Position numbers and translations under genes: made by a program | Shown here: piece by piece, positions 1-6,222 of the stretch | How the letters are laid out: each line of letters starts with the position of its first letter | How positions within the stretch are numbered: the stretch's first letter is position 1 | Assembly (NCBI GenBank): GCA_013816695.1 | Contig: JACDDZ010000103.1 | Location: 1 to 6,222, forward strand | Length of the DNA: 6,222 nucleotides | Source of the DNA: Gemmatimonadaceae bacterium | GTDB lineage: Bacteria; Gemmatimonadota; Gemmatimonadetes; Gemmatimonadales; Gemmatimonadaceae | Reading direction: 5' to 3' | Notes under the pieces: model-generated | Seen by the model: the letters and a program-made list of their open reading frames with translations, nothing else | Told to the model about the DNA's origin: nothing | Databases searched by the model: none

Positions 1-930
1 CAGCAGTTCACAACTGGCGCAGGTGATGACATCAATCCTGCAATTGCTCGAGATGGAACGATCGCGTTCTCGTTGCGCGCATTTGACTCTGACATCTGGC
101 GTTTGCCTGTAAATCCGGCAACGGGAAGCATGACCGGTGCCCCGCAACCGGTAAGCAAGACGACGCGCGTCGAGAGCCGGGGCGCTTGGTCTCCGGACGG
201 TAAACTGATGGCATTCAATTCGGACAGGCGCGGCGAGATGAATATATGGATCAGGAAACTCGAATCCGGCGTCGAGCGGCAGCTGACAACTGGAACGGGT
301 GGCGATTATCAGGCGAACTGGTCTCCCAACCAGGCGACGGTCGCTTTCTTTTCAGCGCGCGCAGGCAACAGTGACATCTGGACTGCAGATGTTGCGACCG
401 GAAAACTGACACAGCTTACGCAGGACCGAGCCATGGACACGAATCCATTTTATTCGCCGGACGGAAAACAAATCGCGTTCATGTCGGACAGACTCGGCAG
501 GCTCGAGGCATGGGTGATGTCCGCGGATGGCAGTAATCAGCGTTCGGTGAGTGACCTGCGAGCAGGCGGACACTTCATTCGGTGGACCGACGATGGAGAG
601 TACTTCCTGTTCCGGGCGGAATCCGGAACCCAGGTGCAGACAATGAAGGTGCGCGTGGGAGATGGAATTGCCGAGCGGCTTCGCGATGTGGCGAGTGGCG
701 CACATATGTCCTGGTCACCGAAACGTGACCTGATAATGGATGTGAGGGGACACAGGACGCTGTTGGCATATCCACTCGCAGGTGAACCGGTAAAGGTGTT
801 TGAGTTTCCGGAATCACAAGTGAGAATCGATTATCCCGTCTGGTCGCCAGATGGAATGTGGCTTCTATTCGATCGGGCCGCACCGCGCGGCGGGGATATT
901 TGGCTGTTGAAGGGCGCGCCAAAACAGTAA
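1..930 (+). CDS. PD40/TolB-like beta-propeller protein, C-terminal part (5' partial)
   Basis: The reading frame is open from the first base, so the start lies upstream; the TTG at 73 is internal. The visible 309 residues are almost entirely a WD40-like (PD40/TolB) propeller. The blade signature W/Y-S-P-D-G or a degenerate form recurs at visible residues 16-19 (ARDG), 63 (WSPDG), 107 (WSPNQ), 151 (YSPDG), 195 (WTDDG), 238 (WSPKR) and 281 (WSPDG), a spacing of 43-47 residues. Several blades continue as 'AF-S-D/A-R' and 'DIW', as is usual for PD40. Seven blades can be counted, enough for one closed propeller. In Acidobacteriota and Gemmatimonadota such propellers often form the C-terminus of Ser/Thr protein kinases or winged-helix regulators, and the 'DSDIWRLPV' segment looks like that group. 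The kinase or DNA-binding part would be off the window, so this is inference. A free-standing TolB-like protein is the alternative. It ends 14 bases before the stop of the convergent ABC-F gene, and no hairpin terminator is visible between them. Confidence 0.88.
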   Translation, partial: QQFTTGAGDDINPAIARDGTIAFSLRAFDSDIWRLPVNPATGSMTGAPQPVSKTTRVESRGAWSPDGKLMAFNSDRRGEMNIWIRKLESGVERQLTTGTGGDYQANWSPNQATVAFFSARAGNSDIWTADVATGKLTQLTQDRAMDTNPFYSPDGKQIAFMSDRLGRLEAWVMSADGSNQRSVSDLRAGGHFIRWTDDGEYFLFRAESGTQVQTMKVRVGDGIAERLRDVASGAHMSWSPKRDLIMDVRGHRTLLAYPLAGEPVKVFEFPESQVRIDYPVWSPDGMWLLFDRAAPRGGDIWLLKGAPKQ

Positions 931-944
931 ACGTCGCCGCTCCG

Positions 945-2885
945 TTACTTCGCCTCGACAGCCTCGGTCGCGGCGGTCCATTCTTCAATCGCGCGGTCAA
1001 GCTGCCTGCGAAGCCTGTCGAGATCTTTTCCGAGTGATATCGCACGCCCTGCCCCGTCAGATTTCACGTAGAGCGCCGGATCTTCAAGCTCGTGAGTGAT
1101 TGCCGCCACTCGTGCTTCGAGATCCTCGACTTTCTTTTCCGCAGCTTCCGCCTTTTGCTTCGCCGCGTGCTTGTTGTCCTTACCCTTGCCCTGAGTCGGC
1201 TGATTTCTCCTGGTCGCCTGCTTCTCGTGCATGCGGCGCAATGATTCTTCCTCCTGAGCGGCGACGGCAGCTGCGTGGGCGCGCTCCTGCGCAACTTCCT
1301 CCCACTCGGCGAATGAACCCGGAAAATCGGTGACGTGCTTTTCGTGCAGCACCCACACGCGGGTGGTAAGCGCGCGCAGCAGCGCGCGATCGTGACTCAC
1401 GAGCAGGATGGTGCCCTGATAGGCAGTGAGTGCGTCTTCCAGCGCTTCGATGCTCTCAACGTCAAGGTGATTTGTAGGTTCGTCGAGTAGCAGAAAGTTC
1501 GCGCGCGACAGAACCATCATCGCCAGCGCAACTCTCGCCCGCTCGCCACCTGAGAGTGTGTCAGCGCGACGCTGAACTTCGTCGCCTGAAAATCCGAATC
1601 TGCCCAGGTGGCCTTGCACCATCCGGCGTTCCCACGCGGGCTTCATGTCATGAATGATGTCGTACAGCATCCGATCCGTCGGCACCTGCGCCATGTCCTG
1701 CCGATAGTAAGCAGAGATGGTTGAACCGCCCATTCGCAGCTCGCCCGCCGCGGGCTCGCGATCGCCGACAAGTGACCGCAGGAAGGTGGATTTTCCACTT
1801 CCGTTCGGACCTATGAGACCGACGACTTCATTGCGCTGAATCGTAGCCGTGAAATTCTCGATGAGCGTGCGCTCTTCTACTGCCACCTCGACGTCCTTGG
1901 CCACGACGACCTGGTCGCCGCCCCGCTCTGTGAAATCCAGCGAGAGCGCCATCGATCCTTCGGAGCCGGGAGGCGGACTCAGGCGCGGAGTGCGCGCAAG
2001 AATTTTTCGCTTACCCTTGGCTTGCCGTGTATTCTGTCCGGCGAGGTTTCGGCGAATGTAATCTTCCTTGTCTGCGATGACCTTCGACTGCTTTTCGAAA
2101 GCGCGCTGCTGGGTGAGCCGCCGTTCCTCGCGCTGCTGCACAAACGATTCGTAGCTACCCGTATATGCGAAGGCGCTTCCGGCTTCAAAGTGGAGAACAT
2201 GATCGACCACGTTCGCGAGGAATGCGCGGTCGTGGCTGATGACAACGATCGTCTTATTGCTGGATATCAGGTAATCCTCGAGCCACTTGGTTGTTTCCAG
2301 GTCGAGGTGATTGGTCGGCTCGTCGAGCAGGAGCATGTCAGCCGAGCTGGCCAGTTGGCGCGCGAGCCCAAGACGTCCACGCTCACCGCCGCTTAGGTGC
2401 TCGAGCTCCTGTGTTCTCGCTTTGGCAGCATCGAAGCCCAGTCCTTCCAGAATTGCGTCGACCTTGGGGGCGAACGTGTAGCCCCCCTCGCGCTCGAACC
2501 GCTCCAGGTCCTTGTCATAGCGCGAAAGCAGCTTGTCCATGGTCGCTTCCGTGGCGTGTGCCAACGCATTTGCCTGCTCGCCGAGCGACTTTTCCAGCGC
2601 GAGCAAGTGCGCGAATTCGCCGGCACCGGCTTCCCATACTGTAGTCACATTCCCGAAATCACGATGCTGGTCGAGGACGGCCATACGTGTATTGGGACGA
2701 CGCGCTACCGCACCCTCGGTGGGCTGTTGCTCGCCGAGCATGATGCGGAAGAGAGTTGTCTTGCCGGTCCCGTTGCGTCCCAGGATACCCCAGCGATCGC
2801 CCTCGCCAACGGTGAGGGTGATGTCCTTGAAGATCCGGCTGGCGCCAAATTCTATTCCGACGCTGGAAAGTGAGATTAGTGTCAT
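945..2885 (-). CDS. ABC-F family ATPase (Uup/EttA-like), 646 aa
   Basis: This is a duplicated ABC ATPase with no membrane segments, the layout of ABC-F proteins, which bind the ribosomal E site and modulate or rescue translation. Domain 1 has Walker A GRNGTGKTT (36-44), signature LSGGE (164-168), Walker B MLLLDEPTNHLD (184-195, catalytic Glu189) and the SHDR switch (217-220). Domain 2 has GPNGSGKST (359-367), LSGGE (444-448), FLLLDEPTNHLD (464-475, Glu469) and SHDR (497-500). Both catalytic sites look intact. Between them a charged linker (about 245-305) matches the P-site tRNA interaction region. From about 525 to 640 runs a charged helical tail, with a Lys-rich stretch near 566-585 and a probable coiled coil, as in Uup-type members. 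The ATG at 2885 is supported by an AGGAAG ribosome binding site and by the usual family N-terminus (short strand, then 'FG'). It is transcribed alone and divergently from the sensor-like gene. Whether it is housekeeping or antibiotic-protective cannot be told from motifs. Confidence 0.96.
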   Translation of the reverse strand: MTLISLSSVGIEFGASRIFKDITLTVGEGDRWGILGRNGTGKTTLFRIMLGEQQPTEGAVARRPNTRMAVLDQHRDFGNVTTVWEAGAGEFAHLLALEKSLGEQANALAHATEATMDKLLSRYDKDLERFEREGGYTFAPKVDAILEGLGFDAAKARTQELEHLSGGERGRLGLARQLASSADMLLLDEPTNHLDLETTKWLEDYLISSNKTIVVISHDRAFLANVVDHVLHFEAGSAFAYTGSYESFVQQREERRLTQQRAFEKQSKVIADKEDYIRRNLAGQNTRQAKGKRKILARTPRLSPPPGSEGSMALSLDFTERGGDQVVVAKDVEVAVEERTLIENFTATIQRNEVVGLIGPNGSGKSTFLRSLVGDREPAAGELRMGGSTISAYYRQDMAQVPTDRMLYDIIHDMKPAWERRMVQGHLGRFGFSGDEVQRRADTLSGGERARVALAMMVLSRANFLLLDEPTNHLDVESIEALEDALTAYQGTILLVSHDRALLRALTTRVWVLHEKHVTDFPGSFAEWEEVAQERAHAAAVAAQEEESLRRMHEKQATRRNQPTQGKGKDNKHAAKQKAEAAEKKVEDLEARVAAITHELEDPALYVKSDGAGRAISLGKDLDRLRRQLDRAIEEWTAATEAVEAK

Positions 2886-2889
2886 TTTA

Positions 2890-2895
2890 CTTCCT
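2890..2895 (-). promoter_or_regulatory. Ribosome binding site of the ABC-F gene
   Basis: On the minus strand the sequence reads AGGAAG, then TAAA, then the ATG at 2885-2883. This is a good Shine-Dalgarno match with a slightly short spacer, and it fixes the start codon of the ABC-F gene. Confidence 0.7.
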
Positions 2896-2904
2896 GAATC
2901 TAGT

Positions 2905-2916
2905 CGGACAGGTCCG
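2905..2916. promoter_or_regulatory. Small inverted repeat in the divergent intergenic gap (possible operator)
   Basis: CGGAC-AG-GTCCG is a perfect 5-bp dyad with a two-base centre. It lies 20-31 bases upstream of the ABC-F start, inside the 74-base gap between two divergent genes. Its position would suit an operator or a leader hairpin. A dyad this short can easily arise by chance in GC-rich DNA. No convincing -35/-10 pair was found around it on either strand. Confidence 0.2.
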
Positions 2917-2959
2917 CTTTTAGCGTTAGCCGGATTGACGACTCGTCTACCTCGGCGCA

Positions 2960-3724
2960 GTGTTCGGGCAGTCGGCCAAACTCAATTGGGGCAGCATAAT
3001 TCAATACGAAATCGGCAATTTCAGTCTTGGTGACATGCTCAGGTTGGGGCTCTCGCTTCGTCCTGCCACGGACGGACTGAACACGATGGAGGACGCGGCA
3101 AGCGTGCTCACCAAACTATTTTACGAGCAACTGGTTGATGGGAGCGGAAACCGCGCGTGCGCGCTCGTCCGTTTCTACAAGACCCACGCCTTTGGCGAGC
3201 TCCCACTACAGCTGAAGCGCTTCGCGGCCAAGTCCCTCACGCCGCTGACACCGCGGGATGACATGAACTGTCTCACACTTCTGGCGACCGCCGGCGACGA
3301 GGAGGCGTGGAACTCGAGGACCCGATCGCGCGGGCACCAGGCGATACCGCTTGTAAGTCCCGAGGTGGTCGAAGAGGCTCCAATGATTTCACAGCTGATC
3401 AAGCAATTTGGCATGGACGTGCGCGAAGTTGTGCGCCCGGGCGAGCGCGTGGTTCGCGATCTTCAGGGCCGGAACTATGGAGTGTTCTACGTTCCCGTGG
3501 CGCAGGGCTCGCCCTACATCCCTGCACAATCTGATTTTGTGCTTCCTTACGGAATTCAGTCAGTACTGGGTTTCGGAGGCACCCTCGCTTCGGGCGATCT
3601 TTTCGCCGTAATTCTTTTCAGTAAGGTGTCGATTCCTGAGCCGGTGACTGAGCAGTTTCGCCGGCTTGCCGCTGACGTGCGCGTCATTCTCGGCAGGTTT
3701 CAGGGCACCGCCGTTTTTTCCTAA
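2960..3724 (+). CDS. Stand-alone sensor-like protein (PAS/GAF-kinase input-region type), 254 aa
   Basis: This soluble protein has no signal peptide or membrane segment and no kinase, DNA-binding or cyclase domain. Residues about 26-90 form a mixed region starting 'MLRLGLSLRPA'. From about 104 to 245 comes a block that I recall as a conserved sensory region preceding PAS and histidine-kinase domains in some multidomain bacterial kinases. Its marks are 'NSRTRSRGHQAIPL' (118-131), 'PMISQLIKQFG' (141-151), 'GSPYIPAQ' (183-190), 'PYGIQSVLGFGG' (196-207) and 'SGDLFAVILFSKV' (211-223). The last two read like the strands of a GAF-type ligand domain. Family assignment is from memory and could not be searched. 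An in-frame TGA at 2936-2938 limits the N-terminus. The GTG at 2960 keeps the whole 'FSLGDMLRLGL' helix, whereas the ATG at 3035 would cut into it; neither has a strong ribosome binding site. It is first in a tight three-gene cluster and ends 14 bases before the next start. Confidence 0.85.
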   Translation: MFGQSAKLNWGSIIQYEIGNFSLGDMLRLGLSLRPATDGLNTMEDAASVLTKLFYEQLVDGSGNRACALVRFYKTHAFGELPLQLKRFAAKSLTPLTPRDDMNCLTLLATAGDEEAWNSRTRSRGHQAIPLVSPEVVEEAPMISQLIKQFGMDVREVVRPGERVVRDLQGRNYGVFYVPVAQGSPYIPAQSDFVLPYGIQSVLGFGGTLASGDLFAVILFSKVSIPEPVTEQFRRLAADVRVILGRFQGTAVFS

Positions 3725-3738
3725 ACCAGGCCGGGTTG

Positions 3739-4134
3739 ATGTCAGACGCAGACGACGAGAAAGCGATTCGGGACCTGATAGCCGAATGGAGTGAGGCGAC
3801 GCTCGACGGGGACCTGAATCGCATCCTTCCGCTGATGTCAGAGGATGTTGTTTTTCTCGTACCGGGCGGAGAGCTCCGGGGCCGCGAGGGGTTTTCGAAG
3901 ACCTTCGAGAGCGGACCGAGGACCATGAAGGTCCAGCCGACCATTGAAATTCAGGAAATCAAGATTCTCGGCGAGTTCGCGTACGTGTGGAACAAGATCA
4001 ACGTGCTGATGTTCCCCGAAGCGGGCGGCGCGCCCAAGAAGCTGAGCGGAAATGGCCTGTCGATATTTCGGAAGCAGGAAAACGGCAACTGGGTGATTCT
4101 TCGCGATTCAAACACAGTCGTTCCAGCCAAGTGA
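3739..4134 (+). CDS. SnoaL-like / DUF4440 (SgcJ/EcaC-type) small protein, 131 aa
   Basis: The length and pattern are those of the NTF2-like alpha+beta cone fold. The N-terminal helix 'AIRDLIAEWSEATLDGDL' (9-26) is followed by 'MSEDVVFLVPGG' (33-44), the classic short motif of this superfamily, then 'LRGREGF' (46-52). The C-terminal strands 'SGNGLSIFRKQENGNWVILRD' cover 103-123, with the usual Gly-x-Trp turn. Members include ketosteroid-isomerase-like enzymes, polyketide-pathway proteins and many of unknown role. No catalytic Asp/His set can be asserted here, so no reaction is assigned. The ATG at 3739 is preferred to the in-frame TTG at 3736; a weak CAGG lies about 8 bases upstream. It starts 14 bases after the sensor-like gene and its TGA overlaps the ATG of the methyltransferase-like gene, so it is likely co-transcribed and translationally coupled. 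It is probably cytoplasmic, as no signal peptide is seen. Confidence 0.9.
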   Translation: MSDADDEKAIRDLIAEWSEATLDGDLNRILPLMSEDVVFLVPGGELRGREGFSKTFESGPRTMKVQPTIEIQEIKILGEFAYVWNKINVLMFPEAGGAPKKLSGNGLSIFRKQENGNWVILRDSNTVVPAK

Positions 4135-4142
4135 TGGAGATG
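4132..4142 (+). promoter_or_regulatory. Stop/start overlap (TGATG) with second in-frame ATG
   Basis: The TGA of the SnoaL-like gene (4132-4134) shares its A with the ATG at 4134-4136, the usual layout for translational coupling. Another in-frame ATG follows at 4140-4142. The only strong purine run (GGAG, 4136-4139) abuts that second ATG and is too close to serve it, so re-initiation at 4134 is preferred. Confidence 0.55.
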
Positions 4143-4622
4143 AACGAGCAGAGGGACAGCGCCGGTGTGTGGTTTCCTCCTCCCCTGATATACGTCATAG
4201 GGCTTCTTGCAGCGTTCACCCTGTCGAGGATCTTTCCGCCGGTCAACGTTCCCGACGTGATCGGCGCGCCCATGGTAGTGTACGCGTACTTCGTTCTTTT
4301 TCTGGCTCTGGGAGTGCTGATGCTGCTCTGGGCTTTCGGGACATTCAAGCGCGCTGGGACGGCAATACTTCCAATAAGCCCCACATCCCAGGTAGTTGAG
4401 TCAGGCCCCTATCAGCTCACCCGTAATCCCATGTACGTGGCGATGAGTTTCATTTATCTCGGACTGGGCGCGCTGGTAAGCTGGGGATATTCAATCCTCC
4501 TTCTGCCGGTCGTTCTCATAGTCATATATCTGTATGTAATAAGGCGGGAAGAGCGGTACCTGACGGCGAAATTCGGCCAGGAATATCTCGAGTACAAGGA
4601 ACGGGTAAGACGGTGGATTTAA
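4134..4622 (+). CDS. Isoprenylcysteine carboxyl methyltransferase (ICMT/PEMT)-like membrane protein, 162 aa
   Basis: A small integral membrane protein with hydrophobic segments at about 15-33, 43-68, 100-118 and 119-136. Next to them are the family's C-terminal SAM-binding motifs: GPYQLTRNPMY (91-101), then 'RREERYL' (137-143) and 'FGQEYLEYKERVRRW' (147-161). This 'GPY-x3-RxP-x-Y ... EE ... F-G-x-EY-x-Y' pattern is typical of bacterial ICMT/phospholipid-methyltransferase-like proteins, which use S-adenosylmethionine at the membrane. Where eukaryotic ICMT has RHP, this protein has RNP, a common bacterial variant. The substrate is unknown; bacteria mostly lack CaaX-prenylated proteins, so lipids or small hydrophobic acids are more plausible. 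The ATG at 4134 overlaps the previous stop (TGATG). A second ATG at 4140, directly after GGAG, would give 160 aa. The frame is open further upstream, but that part is antisense-like composition inside the previous gene and is not believed. It converges on the phosphatase gene with 27 bases between stops. Confidence 0.92.
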   Translation: MEMNEQRDSAGVWFPPPLIYVIGLLAAFTLSRIFPPVNVPDVIGAPMVVYAYFVLFLALGVLMLLWAFGTFKRAGTAILPISPTSQVVESGPYQLTRNPMYVAMSFIYLGLGALVSWGYSILLLPVVLIVIYLYVIRREERYLTAKFGQEYLEYKERVRRWI

Positions 4623-4649
4623 GAGGTCAGACGAATATAAGAAGTAGCC

Positions 4650-6222
4650 TTATTTCAACGCCTGCTGAAGCACGACTCCGTCAAGCTTCTCAAGAGGATT
4701 GATGCCGAGCAGGGCGGCGAGTGTCGGCGCAATGTCGACAGTGCGGACAAAGCCTGAGCTGACTCCGGGGCGAACCCCTGCCCCGTAAAAAATGATAGGG
4801 ACATTGCTGTCGTAATCGTACGGCGAGCCATGCGTTGCGGCATTGGAAAACGTCGCGATGCTCATCCGGGTAAGCGTGACAGCGAGATCGATATCACCGG
4901 GCCGGAACTGGTGCGACCAACGCCTCGCAATTGGATCGCCGACCGTGTCGCCCTTCAACAGATCCGAAAATCGATCAACGCGTGCAACACCCGGGAGTGC
5001 GCGATAGGCGGCTGCAACTCTTGCCAGAATCGCATCGGCGCCAATGCTGGCGCCACGGAATTTGGATCGATCGGCCGTAACCGTGAGCCCGTCAAAAGTG
5101 ATTGCTGTTGTGTCCACTCGGGCATCCCGAAGATACTGGCGCGCCAGATCGATCACACCTCCAATAGAAACGCGCTCCGATGGCGGAACTGAATGTTCGA
5201 CGTTGAGTTCGGGCAGGGACGCAACGCCATGGTCCCCGGTTACCACGATGACTACATGAGAAGAGTCGCGAATCTTGTAGAGTGAATCCAGGAATGCACC
5301 GATTGCGCGGTCAACGCGGAGAAGTTGATCGTGTATCTCGCGAGAGTCCGGCCCATAGCGATGACCGATGATGTCGGTGCCGGAAAGCGAAACTGCCAGG
5401 AGATCGAGATGCGGGCCCTCCCCAATGCGAAGGGCGTTTACCCCGGCCAGTGCCGCTGCGAGCGTGATCTCATCCAGGAAAGGTGTCCGGCGCACATCTG
5501 AGGCTGCCTCAACGCTATCCGTTGAAATCACGTGCGGAAAGACAAAGTCCGCCCCCCGGGCTTCAGCGGGAACACTGTCACGTTCTGGATATGCAGATTC
5601 GGGCAACATGAGTGTCCAGCTTCTCCCCGCGGTGCGGTGCGGAAGATCGCGCGCGTTGAACTGATTTATCCAGTCCGGGAGCTTTGACGCGTAATATCTG
5701 CTCGTCGTAAAGTTTCCAGTAAGCGAATACCAGAAAACATTCTGATTTGCCTTTCCAACCGGCAGAATCGCCGCGCGGTCCTTCATCGAGATGGAGAGCG
5801 CGCGCGACTTGCTGTCCTTCGCGGTCATCCAGTCGTAAAGGGCAGTGCCGCGAAAGCGTTCGGGTGACGCGCCAGATTCGCTTGGCAGCGCGTCAATCAA
5901 CGGGTAGTCCGGATCTTCGACGCCGGCGCGATTATTTGATATTCCTGTGGATCTCGGAAAACGGCCTGAGAGCAGCGATGCATGACCGGGAGCTGTTTCG
6001 GTAATCGCATGGTCGTGGTGTGCGCTGGTGAACCATGACCCGCCGTTTACCAGCCGTCCAATCCCGCCGGTTAACTGAGGCCTGAAACGCTGGACGTAGT
6101 CGCCGCGGAACTGGTCAATGGTGATCAGCACTACCAGGGTGGGGCGCGGTGCGACAGTAGAATCAGGGGATTGTACAGAATTGCTTCCTGCCGCGCACGC
6201 GGTGAGAGCGGCAGCGGCCATT
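4650..6222 (-). CDS. PafA-type alkaline phosphatase, predicted lipoprotein (5' partial)
   Basis: An alkaline-phosphatase-superfamily enzyme of the type I phosphodiesterase/PafA branch, expected to hydrolyse phosphate monoesters outside the inner membrane. Numbering from the ATG at 6221, the two-zinc site and nucleophile are all visible: Asp36 (ITIDQ), Thr76 nucleophile (TETAPGH), Asn97 (GISNN), Asp283 and His287 (GTDIIGH), Asp330-His331 (VTGDHG) and His464 (THGSPYDYD). 'SMKDRAAILP' (145-154) carries Lys147 and Arg149, matching the Lys/Arg pair of PafA that contacts the phosphate and distinguishes it from NPP diesterases. A lipobox-like ALTAC places Cys9 as the lipidation site. Only eight residues precede it and none is basic, too short for a signal peptide, so the true start almost certainly lies just past the right edge and the 6221 ATG is internal. 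The C-terminus is complete at 4650. No operon partner is visible. NPP-type phosphodiesterase is the main alternative. Confidence 0.94.
   Translation of the reverse strand, partial: MAAAALTACAAGSNSVQSPDSTVAPRPTLVVLITIDQFRGDYVQRFRPQLTGGIGRLVNGGSWFTSAHHDHAITETAPGHASLLSGRFPRSTGISNNRAGVEDPDYPLIDALPSESGASPERFRGTALYDWMTAKDSKSRALSISMKDRAAILPVGKANQNVFWYSLTGNFTTSRYYASKLPDWINQFNARDLPHRTAGRSWTLMLPESAYPERDSVPAEARGADFVFPHVISTDSVEAASDVRRTPFLDEITLAAALAGVNALRIGEGPHLDLLAVSLSGTDIIGHRYGPDSREIHDQLLRVDRAIGAFLDSLYKIRDSSHVVIVVTGDHGVASLPELNVEHSVPPSERVSIGGVIDLARQYLRDARVDTTAITFDGLTVTADRSKFRGASIGADAILARVAAAYRALPGVARVDRFSDLLKGDTVGDPIARRWSHQFRPGDIDLAVTLTRMSIATFSNAATHGSPYDYDSNVPIIFYGAGVRPGVSSGFVRTVDIAPTLAALLGINPLEKLDGVVLQQALK

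Noticed and set aside
931..944. Terminator between the convergent propeller and ABC-F genes
   Set aside because: Only 14 bases separate the stops and they contain no inverted repeat or T-run.
575..1045. Minus-strand open frame spanning the convergent junction near 930-945
   Set aside because: It overlaps the propeller gene and the ABC-F C-terminus and has an Arg/Pro/Ser-rich shadow-like composition without motifs.
2022..2873. Two long consecutive plus-strand open frames opposite the ABC-F gene
   Set aside because: They are the antisense shadow of a strongly supported ABC-F gene. Their translations show no recognisable motifs, and the open frames follow from the codon bias of the real gene.
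2935..2963. TTGACG as a -35 box for the sensor cluster
   Set aside because: At 16-18 bases downstream there is no acceptable -10 (CAGTGT or AGTGTT), and it would place the transcript start inside the coding region if GTG 2960 is used.
2533..3033. Plus-strand open frame crossing from the ABC-F gene through the divergent gap
   Set aside because: It overlaps the ABC-F N-terminus and the start of the sensor-like gene in another frame, has low-complexity Arg/Ser/Pro-rich translation and no family resemblance.
3987..4133. Extended N-terminus for the methyltransferase-like gene
   Set aside because: The upstream 49 residues lie inside the well-supported SnoaL-like gene in another frame and are charged and motif-free. 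The ATG at 4134 with TGATG overlap fits better.
4634..4655. Possible terminator hairpin between the convergent methyltransferase and phosphatase genes
   Set aside because: The stem (AATAAG-like arm with CTTATTT) is A/T-only apart from one G-C pair, has a mismatch and overlaps the phosphatase stop codon. It is too weak to call an intrinsic terminator.

Overview
This 6.2 kb window is a gene-dense, moderately GC-rich bacterial chromosome segment. It holds six protein-coding genes, two of them cut by the window edges, and no RNA genes, mobile elements, CRISPR arrays or long non-coding stretches. Three features together suggest a Gemmatimonadota- or Acidobacteriota-type soil bacterium: a PD40/TolB-like propeller of the kind often fused to Ser/Thr kinases or winged-helix regulators there, a PafA-like lipoprotein phosphatase, and an orphan sensor-like gene. 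This assignment is inference from gene content; no rRNA or other marker is present.

Layout. Positions 1-930 (+) carry the C-terminal part of a beta-propeller protein whose start lies upstream of the window. It converges, with 14 bases between the stop codons, on a two-domain ABC-F ATPase at 945-2885 (-). A 74-base divergent gap (2886-2959) holds the ABC-F ribosome binding site and a small dyad. Rightward from it runs a tight three-gene cluster: an orphan sensor-like protein (2960-3724), a SnoaL/DUF4440-like small protein (3739-4134) and an isoprenylcysteine-methyltransferase-like membrane protein (4134-4622). The spacing is 14 bases between the first two and a one-base TGATG overlap between the last two, so they are probably one transcript. 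A PafA-type alkaline phosphatase lipoprotein (4650-6222, -) converges on this cluster; its true N-terminus lies past the right edge.

How the genes fit together. The ABC-F protein is expected to act on ribosomes in the cytoplasm. The phosphatase is expected outside the inner membrane, releasing phosphate from monoesters. The three-gene cluster is the least understood part: a domain that usually feeds a histidine kinase stands here without a kinase, linked to a small alpha+beta-barrel protein and a membrane methyltransferase. No pathway can be assigned from sequence alone, and I see no clear defence system, toxin-antitoxin pair or mobile island. Most of the window is ordinary housekeeping and accessory content; the orphan sensor cluster is the part most worth pursuing.
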